A DNA stretch of 64,000 bases. Origin: Thermoguttaceae bacterium. Its GTDB lineage: Bacteria > Planctomycetota > Planctomycetia > Pirellulales > Thermoguttaceae. The position numbers and the translations under genes were made by a program. Below the pieces are notes generated by a model that was not told the origin of the DNA, did no database searches, and was given only the letters and a program-made list of their open reading frames with translations. Shown piece by piece: positions 59,408 to 64,000 of this stretch (position 1 is its first letter; every line of letters starts with the position of its first letter). Location of the stretch: contig JAFRXD010000060.1 in assembly GCA_017441605.1 (NCBI GenBank), positions 60,488-124,487 on the forward strand, read 5' to 3'.

Positions 59408-60337
59408 TTATTCCTCTCGAGTCTCAAAGTTCCGTCCCGAATCTTTCCGCGCGGGTTGTCCCAAGGAATCCGGACGTTTGGTCAAGTCCAAATGGTGCGG
59501 AGGATTAGACGCGCTCGCGTCGTTGGGCGAGCTCTCTTGTTCCGGCGATTCCGATGGAAATCCCCAACAAGATTGGGTCAATTGATATTCTTGATTCGCT
59601 TCCGGACAACTCGCGATTCGCGGCGTTCCGGAATCGCAAAAGAGATAACTCAACGCGGGGCAACCGGAAGCGTCGACCGTCCTTAGCCGAGAGCCTTGAC
59701 AGTTGACAACTTGCAGCTCGCGACAACCGGAAACGTTCAGTTCGGTTAGCCAGTTATTGGGCGTCCAGAGCCAGAGCAAATTAGAACAAGCGGAAACGTC
59801 GAGCTTTGTTAGCCCGCAGCTTTCGCAATTGAGGCGCTCCAAACAACGACAGCCGGAGACGTCGAGCTCCGCGAAACGATTGAAACCGCAAAAAATTCCG
59901 GTCAGCGCTTGGCAGCCGGAAACGTCCAGTTCCGTTAGTTCGTTGTTAAAGCATTGGAGGGTTTCCAATTTGGCGCAACTGGAAACGTCGAGACGCGTTA
60001 AACGATTGTGGTTGCATTCGAGTCTTTCCAGATTGGAAAGTCCCGCGACGTTCAATTCCAATAGACCGTTGCGAGAACAGTCGAGCTTTCGCAACTTGAC
60101 GCAACGCGAGACGTCCAGTTTTTGTAAATAAAGTCGCTCGTTAAGTTTAATCTCGGTGTACTCCGTGTCGTAAACGGTCAGTTTGATTAGACGACCGTCG
60201 TCGTTCCAAACGACGCCTTGGGTTCTTGCGGTAAGCCCGAGCGCTTCGATCGCGGCGAGGTCGTCCGGGTCGTATCTTACCGTATTAAAAGGCGTTTCAA
60301 ATTCGCCTAGACTTCGCAAAAAGTCGAACAATCCCAT
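59408..60337 (-). CDS. Cytoplasmic leucine-rich-repeat protein
   Basis: 309 residues from the ATG at 60337 (GGGAG about 8 nt upstream). The opening segment (DDLAAIEALGLTARTQGVVW) matches the region before the LRRs in the giant gene at 39304. About nine 21-residue repeats follow (LxKLDVSxCxxLxxLxC). No signal peptide or membrane segment. The C-terminal ~60 residues are polar and Ser/Pro-rich. It lies between two SUMF1 genes on the same strand, 38 bp from the first; a protein-protein interaction role is likely. Confidence 0.8.
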   Translation of the reverse strand: MGLFDFLRSLGEFETPFNTVRYDPDDLAAIEALGLTARTQGVVWNDDGRLIKLTVYDTEYTEIKLNERLYLQKLDVSRCVKLRKLDCSRNGLLELNVAGLSNLERLECNHNRLTRLDVSSCAKLETLQCFNNELTELDVSGCQALTGIFCGFNRFAELDVSGCRCLERLNCESCGLTKLDVSACSNLLWLWTPNNWLTELNVSGCRELQVVNCQGSRLRTVDASGCPALSYLFCDSGTPRIASCPEANQEYQLTQSCWGFPSESPEQESSPNDASASNPPHHLDLTKRPDSLGQPARKDSGRNFETREE

Positions 60338-60375
60338 TTTATCACTCCCGCGTCTCAACGTTCCTAAACGCGCGC

Positions 60376-61203
60376 TTAGCGCCCCGGGGCGGGGACAAGG
60401 GCGAGTCGGAATCCGATTCTGGGGTCGCTTTCGTCGGGACCGAGCCCGGCTCGACAGCCCGAGCGGCAACATTCCGCCGAATCGAGCCACCCGCCCCCGC
60501 GCAGAACGCGATACTTGTCGGGCGAATTGCGATACCCGCAACCGGTCGGGTCGACGGTCGCGCCGTATTTATAGTAGTTCATATCGTAGTAATCGGAACA
60601 CCATTCCCAGACGTTCCTGAGCGTATCGTAAAGACCCCAAGGATTGGGCGGATAGGAGCGAACGGGGGCGGTCTTTTTGACGAAAGGCCCCGGCGTTTCC
60701 GTTCCGTAAGGCTCCTCGCCGCAACAGTTCGCCATATCGCCGTTGAGCGTTTCGCCCCACCAGAACGGGGAGTTCGTTCCGGCGCGGCAGGCGTATTCCC
60801 ACTGCGCTTCGGTCGGGAGATCGAACTTCCAGTCTTTTGGCGCGACCTTGAGATCGTTCGCTTTCAAAAGGTAATGTTTGCAGTCGTTCCAGGAGACGTT
60901 TTCGACGGGGCGATCTTTTCCTTCGTTTCCATTGAACTCGCTTGGGTCGCTCCCCATAATCGACTCCCACATTTCCCGCGTTACCGGGGTCGATTGGAGC
61001 CAGAATCCGCGCGTCAGCGTTATTTTGCGCCGCGGGCGCTCGTAATCGTAACCCTCGTCCTCCGGGCAGCCCATAAGGAATTCGCCCGCGGGGATCCAGC
61101 GAAATTCGTAGAGAAGACCGGAAATAGTCAGTTCCCTCGGCGTTCCGGCGGGTCGGGAGGGATTTTCGGACCAATTGTTGAACGATTCGGAAGGCGTCGG
61201 CAT
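60376..61203 (-). CDS. SUMF1/FGE-domain protein
   Basis: 275 residues from the ATG at 61203 (AAGGAT 7 nt upstream); earlier in-frame starts add non-homologous residues. Complete SUMF1 domain: WIPAGEFLMGC, PVENVSWNDC, LPTEAQWEYACRAG, NVWEWCSDYY and VLRGGGWLDSAECCRSGC. Cysteines near the end do not follow the CxxxxC spacing of sulfatase-activating FGE in an obvious way. No signal peptide, so cytoplasmic. First gene of the cluster. Confidence 0.88.
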   Translation of the reverse strand: MPTPSESFNNWSENPSRPAGTPRELTISGLLYEFRWIPAGEFLMGCPEDEGYDYERPRRKITLTRGFWLQSTPVTREMWESIMGSDPSEFNGNEGKDRPVENVSWNDCKHYLLKANDLKVAPKDWKFDLPTEAQWEYACRAGTNSPFWWGETLNGDMANCCGEEPYGTETPGPFVKKTAPVRSYPPNPWGLYDTLRNVWEWCSDYYDMNYYKYGATVDPTGCGYRNSPDKYRVLRGGGWLDSAECCRSGCRAGLGPDESDPRIGFRLALVPAPGR

Positions 61204-61324
61204 TTTAGGGATCCTTTCGTTTGCGGCGCGACCGCTTGCGCGGCGCAAAAAAGCGACCGTTTCTTTAAATCTGGGAGGCCTTTTTTTCGGTATTCTAGGC
61301 GTCGCGAAGCTCGTCGTCAAGAGC

Positions 61325-61450
61325 CAAAAAAGGTAGTTAAGACCGAGGGAGACTAGCGCCCCAACGGGGCGCGGGTCGTTTGCTCAATCGCGCGGAAGCG
61401 CGAACCGCATTGTCCGGCTACGGACCAAAACAAAACCCGCCCTCGGCGAG
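61325..61450 (-). repeat. Intergenic repeat family, copy E (most complete)
   Basis: Reading on minus: GCGGGTTTTGTTTTGGTCC, GTAGCCGGAC, GCGGTTCGCGCTTCCGCGCG, AGCAAACGACCCGC, CCCCGTTGGGGCGCTAG, TCTCCCTCGGTCTTAACTAC, CTTTTTTGG. Every block seen in the other copies is present in this order. Confidence 0.65.
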
Positions 61451-61823
61451 CGGGTTTCCGCGATTCCGGTCCGAAAAGGGGGCGAAAAACCGCGTCGCGG
61501 CGCGGACAAAGCGAGTCGCGCCCGGCGTCGTTATGAGCGGTCGTCGTTTTCCTCCCCTCCGTCCCTCTTCAAAACGCGCCCAAAGCTCGACTCTACGACG
61601 GAAATCGAGCCCTTTCTTGAGATCGCGAGAATTTTATTCGCGCGTTCCCCTCGCGTCAACTTGTCGCGATAAATATCGGTTCAAATGTCGCTCTAATTTG
61701 CGAAGTTTGTCCAAATTAACAAACGCTACGGAATCTTGGTTTCGTTTTGACACATTTCTGTTTTAAACCGCGACTTTTTTTGGAGAAAATTTGGAAAAAA
61801 AAGAAAAAAAGTTTAAAAACGAT

Positions 61824-61852
61824 TTGGAATTGGGAACGATTTACTTTAAAAT
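61824..61852 (+). promoter_or_regulatory. Promoter of the FHA gene
   Basis: -35 TTGGAA (61824-61829), 17-bp spacer, -10 TAAAAT (61847-61852). Confidence 0.5.
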
Positions 61853-62118
61853 GACAAACCGCGAGCGAGTCTCGTCGAGCGCGAGTCGGGCGCATTGGGC
61901 GCCGGGACGCGGGAAACGAGCGAGTTCGCGCGAGGCGCGCGGAGAAATCGGCGCGCGACGCCGACCGGCGTCTTCAGCTCGTCTTTTTGCCGAAATCGGC
62001 GCTTTTTTGGTATCGTCTCGTCGGCGGGAAGCGTTTTCGCGACGCTCCGAACGGGTCGCAAGGGACGCGCGGCGCAAGGGTTAGTCGTTGGCGCGGAGAC
62101 TTTTAGGGACAAACGGAA

Positions 62119-62859
62119 ATGAAAGTAGAGTTAAAGGTAACGGGCGGTTCTCGAGCGGGTCAATTAATTCCGATCACGATTCCTCAGTTTATGATCGGGC
62201 GCGCCGACGACTGCGCGCTAAAGCCCCGAAGCGAGATGATTAGCCGCTACCACTGCGCGATCGTGACCGAAGAGGGCTACGCGGGCGTTCGCGACCTCGG
62301 CAGCAAAAACGGGGTCTACGTCAACGGAGAGCGCGTGTACGGCGAGCGCGAGCTGAAGAACGGCGACGCGCTTCAAATTGGTCCGCTGCAATTCGAGGTC
62401 GTCTTGAGCGTCGCGCTTAAAGGGCCCGCGAAGCCGAAGGTCGAGTCGATCGCCGACGCGGTCGCGCGAACCGTCGAGCAAAACGCGATCAACGTCGCCG
62501 CCGCCAGGCAGGCGAATCCGAATCCCGCGCCCGCGCCCGTCGCGCCGCCAACTCCCGCTCCCGTTCCGGAACCCGCCGCTCCGGCGGCTTCGGCGGCTCC
62601 CGCCCCGGCGCCCGCGAAGGCTCCCGACACCGGTCCCGCCTCGACCGACGACGACGATCTCGCCGATTGGCTTATGGGGGGCGAGGAGTCCTCCGACGCC
62701 GTTACCGCCGCGATGGCGCTCGACGAGCTCGATTTGCCCTACACCCCGAAAGAGGAAGAGGCGGAGGAGAAGCCCTCCGAAAAAGCGAAGCCCGCCGCGC
62801 CGAGCTCTAGCGACGCCGCCGCCAACTTGCTGCGCAACTTCTTCAAGGGAGGCCGCTAG
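62119..62859 (+). CDS. FHA-domain protein
   Basis: 246 residues. An N-terminal FHA domain (about residues 1-95) has the phosphothreonine-binding motifs IGRADDC, SRYHC and DLGSKNGVYVNG. An Ala/Pro-rich linker (about 130-185) leads to an acidic part with the short motif DLADWLMGG and a basic end (LLRNFFKGGR). FHA domains bind pThr peptides from Ser/Thr kinases, which planctomycetes have in number. No kinase is adjacent. Monocistronic, closed by a terminator. Confidence 0.9.
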   Translation: MKVELKVTGGSRAGQLIPITIPQFMIGRADDCALKPRSEMISRYHCAIVTEEGYAGVRDLGSKNGVYVNGERVYGERELKNGDALQIGPLQFEVVLSVALKGPAKPKVESIADAVARTVEQNAINVAAARQANPNPAPAPVAPPTPAPVPEPAAPAASAAPAPAPAKAPDTGPASTDDDDLADWLMGGEESSDAVTAAMALDELDLPYTPKEEEAEEKPSEKAKPAAPSSSDAAANLLRNFFKGGR

Positions 62860-62904
62860 TTTCTAGCTAGTATCTAGCGAAACGATCGAATATTTTCGCC
62901 GTCC

Positions 62905-62956
62905 GACTCGCGAAATCGCGGGGCTTTCGCTCCCGAGTTCGCGAGTCTCGTTTTTT
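62905..62956 (+). terminator. Terminator after the FHA gene
   Basis: GACTCGCGAA (62905-62914) pairs with TTCGCGAGTC (62938-62947), with a smaller inner hairpin, then TTTTTT. Confidence 0.75.
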
Positions 62957-63073
62957 CTCGATATTCGTTACAAAGCGTCTTTTTGTTGTTTTGCTAACAG
63001 CCTCTTTAATTCTTTTTTCTTGTCGAAATCCTCGAAATTAACGCCCAAAATCGCGTCGAGGGAGAAAAAAGCG

Positions 63074-63102
63074 TTTCCAAGTCGGCGATTTTCTGTTAAA
63101 AT
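63074..63102 (+). promoter_or_regulatory. Promoter of the secreted repeat protein
   Basis: -35 TTTCCA (63074-63079), 17-bp spacer, -10 TAAAAT (63097-63102) followed by AGG. The region 62957-63073 shows nothing else. Confidence 0.45.
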
Positions 63103-63164
63103 AGGTAACGAGGGCGCTCTGTGTAAAGAGAGCGCGAAATGATTACCGCAAAGCGAGGTAGACC

Positions 63165-64000
63165 GTGGGCAAGTCCGTTGGAGAAATGGCGAGGAAGTTC
63201 GCGAGTCGTCGAGTTCGACGCTCGTCGGGCGGGGCGTTCGCGCTCGCCTTCGTTCTATTGGCGGTCTCGACCGCGCTCGCGCAGCCCGATTTGTCGAAGC
63301 TGCGCTCCGAGCCGACGAATAGCAACGAGAAGCCGACGTTTTGGTTGCTCGACGAAAACGGGTCGTGGCGGGTTCCCCTGCCGAACTGGACCTTGGACGA
63401 CGTCGCGCGCGCGATCGATTCCCAAGGAGAAAAGACCGACTCCGCTCCGTACGCGATTCAGAGCGTGTCCGCGCGGGGAGTCGTCGACGGAGATCTCGCG
63501 AAACTGACGATCGAAATCGACGTCTCGGTCGCCGACGGAACCGTTCGGGTTCCGCTTGGGTTGTCCGAGGGCGTCTACGTCCCGACCGAGAGCGAGGAAG
63601 CGTCGGGCGAATGGCGAACCGCGGGGTTCTCCTACGAGGGGCCCGGAGCCTGTTCCCTCGACGTCGATCCCGAGACGGGCGAGTACGTCGTCGTCTGCCG
63701 CTCGTTCCGTCCTCGCGCGCGCGCCGAGGCGCCGAAAGAGCCGGTTCAAGTCCCCCCAGAAACTCCGGAGGCGCCTTCGGAGACTCCGTCCGACCCCGCC
63801 CCGGAACAGCAATCGGAACCGCCCGTCGAGACTCCGTCCGACCCTACGCCGGAACCGGCCGAAGCGCCCGTCGAGACGCCCGTCGATCCCGCGCCGGAAC
63901 CGGCCGAAGCGCCCGTTGAGACGCCCGCCGATCCCGCGCCGGAACCGGCCGAAGCGCCCGTTGAGACGCCCGCCGATCCCGCGCCGGAACCGGCCGAAGC
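63165..64000 (+). CDS. Secreted protein with Pro/Glu-rich repeats, cut by the window edge
   Basis: The GTG at 63165 (AGGT upstream) opens a 278-codon frame that runs off the window. A basic start is followed by a signal peptide (GAFALAFVLLAVSTALAQ). A domain of ~150 residues follows (PTFWLLDENGSWRVPLPNWT, VSVADGTVRVPLGLSEGV) with a beta-rich look. From about residue 195 comes a Pro/Glu linker, ending in a 15-residue repeat PVETPxDPAPEPAEA. Family unknown; the repeat is likely a stalk or wall-spanning linker. Confidence 0.7.
   Translation, partial: MGKSVGEMARKFASRRVRRSSGGAFALAFVLLAVSTALAQPDLSKLRSEPTNSNEKPTFWLLDENGSWRVPLPNWTLDDVARAIDSQGEKTDSAPYAIQSVSARGVVDGDLAKLTIEIDVSVADGTVRVPLGLSEGVYVPTESEEASGEWRTAGFSYEGPGACSLDVDPETGEYVVVCRSFRPRARAEAPKEPVQVPPETPEAPSETPSDPAPEQQSEPPVETPSDPTPEPAEAPVETPVDPAPEPAEAPVETPADPAPEPAEAPVETPADPAPEPAE
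63822..64000 (+). repeat. 45-bp in-frame tandem repeat
   Basis: About four units of 45 bp encoding PVETPxDPAPEPAEA. The last two are identical at DNA level, and the array continues beyond the window. Confidence 0.85.

Larger units (their letters stand above)
61204..62118. other. Long region between the SUMF1 cluster and the FHA gene
   Basis: About 900 bp. Holds repeat copy E, an unassigned GC-rich stretch (61450-61660), an A+T-rich stretch (61740-61850) and the FHA promoter. The leader of ~260 nt before 62119 has no clear ORF. Confidence 0.4.

Overview
The window looks like chromosome from a planctomycete, probably a host-associated (gut or rumen) member of the Pirellulales/Thermoguttaceae type. 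This rests on three DUF1559 pseudopilin-like genes with the NNLKQ-type N-terminus, Tat-exported Gfo/Idh/MocA oxidoreductases beside a DoxX protein, a HYExAFE-family gene, an LESLEER-type planctomycete N-terminus on a large LRR protein, GC-rich coding sequence, and anaerobe-style genes (EtfAB, ADP-forming acetate-CoA ligase, PFL-family protein). No rRNA, tRNA or CRISPR array was found.

Layout. 0-5 kb: end of a degenerate glutamine synthetase overlapping an ANTAR response regulator, a secreted DUF4832-type glycosidase-like protein, small membrane proteins and a SUMF1-domain lipoprotein. 5-8.2 kb: an inverted-repeat/promoter element, then three membrane-protein genes, each behind the same ~130-bp leader. 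8.4-18.9 kb (minus): two Gfo/Idh/MocA oxidoreductases, a DoxX-like protein, EtfAB, a cysteine-less TlpA-like protein and RsmD. 19-28.2 kb (plus): cyclophilin, CheY-like receiver, HYExAFE protein, an Rpn nuclease with a duplicated tail, a GH127 enzyme, a membrane protein and RimO. 28.3-29.7 kb: PFL-family protein (minus). 30-38.5 kb: DUF1559/lipoprotein modules around an acetate-CoA ligase and two ClpP genes. 39.3-42.8 kb: a giant LRR/FN3-like gene broken by one in-frame stop. 43-46.6 kb: a second Rpn gene and alpha-glucan phosphorylase. 47-56.5 kb: aldose epimerase, GNAT, a DpnI-like protein, PurF, NagB, a Tat-exported phosphoesterase, and a DUF3990-like/partner pair. 57-61 kb: second inverted-repeat/promoter element, third Rpn gene, and a SUMF1-LRR-SUMF1 cluster. 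62-64 kb: FHA protein and the start of a secreted repeat protein.

How the genes fit together. Carbohydrate processing (GH127, DUF4832 protein, sugar-type oxidoreductases, glycogen phosphorylase, epimerase, NagB) feeds a fermentative energy metabolism (EtfAB, acetate-CoA ligase). The accessory layer is the most interesting part: three Rpn nuclease genes that each carry a ribosome-binding-site-like sequence and in-frame ATG at the domain junction (possible intragenic antitoxins), one with an extra C-terminal cassette downstream; a DpnI relative that appears to have lost catalytic residues; and a DUF3990 ORF with no canonical start.

The strongest candidate for an undescribed system is a pair of ~165-bp elements (5045-5207 and 56929-57095). 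In each, two inverted recombinase-like sites flank a good promoter and the element sits between divergent genes, as in phase-variable invertible promoters. A family of ~60-130-bp intergenic repeats recurs at least seven times.
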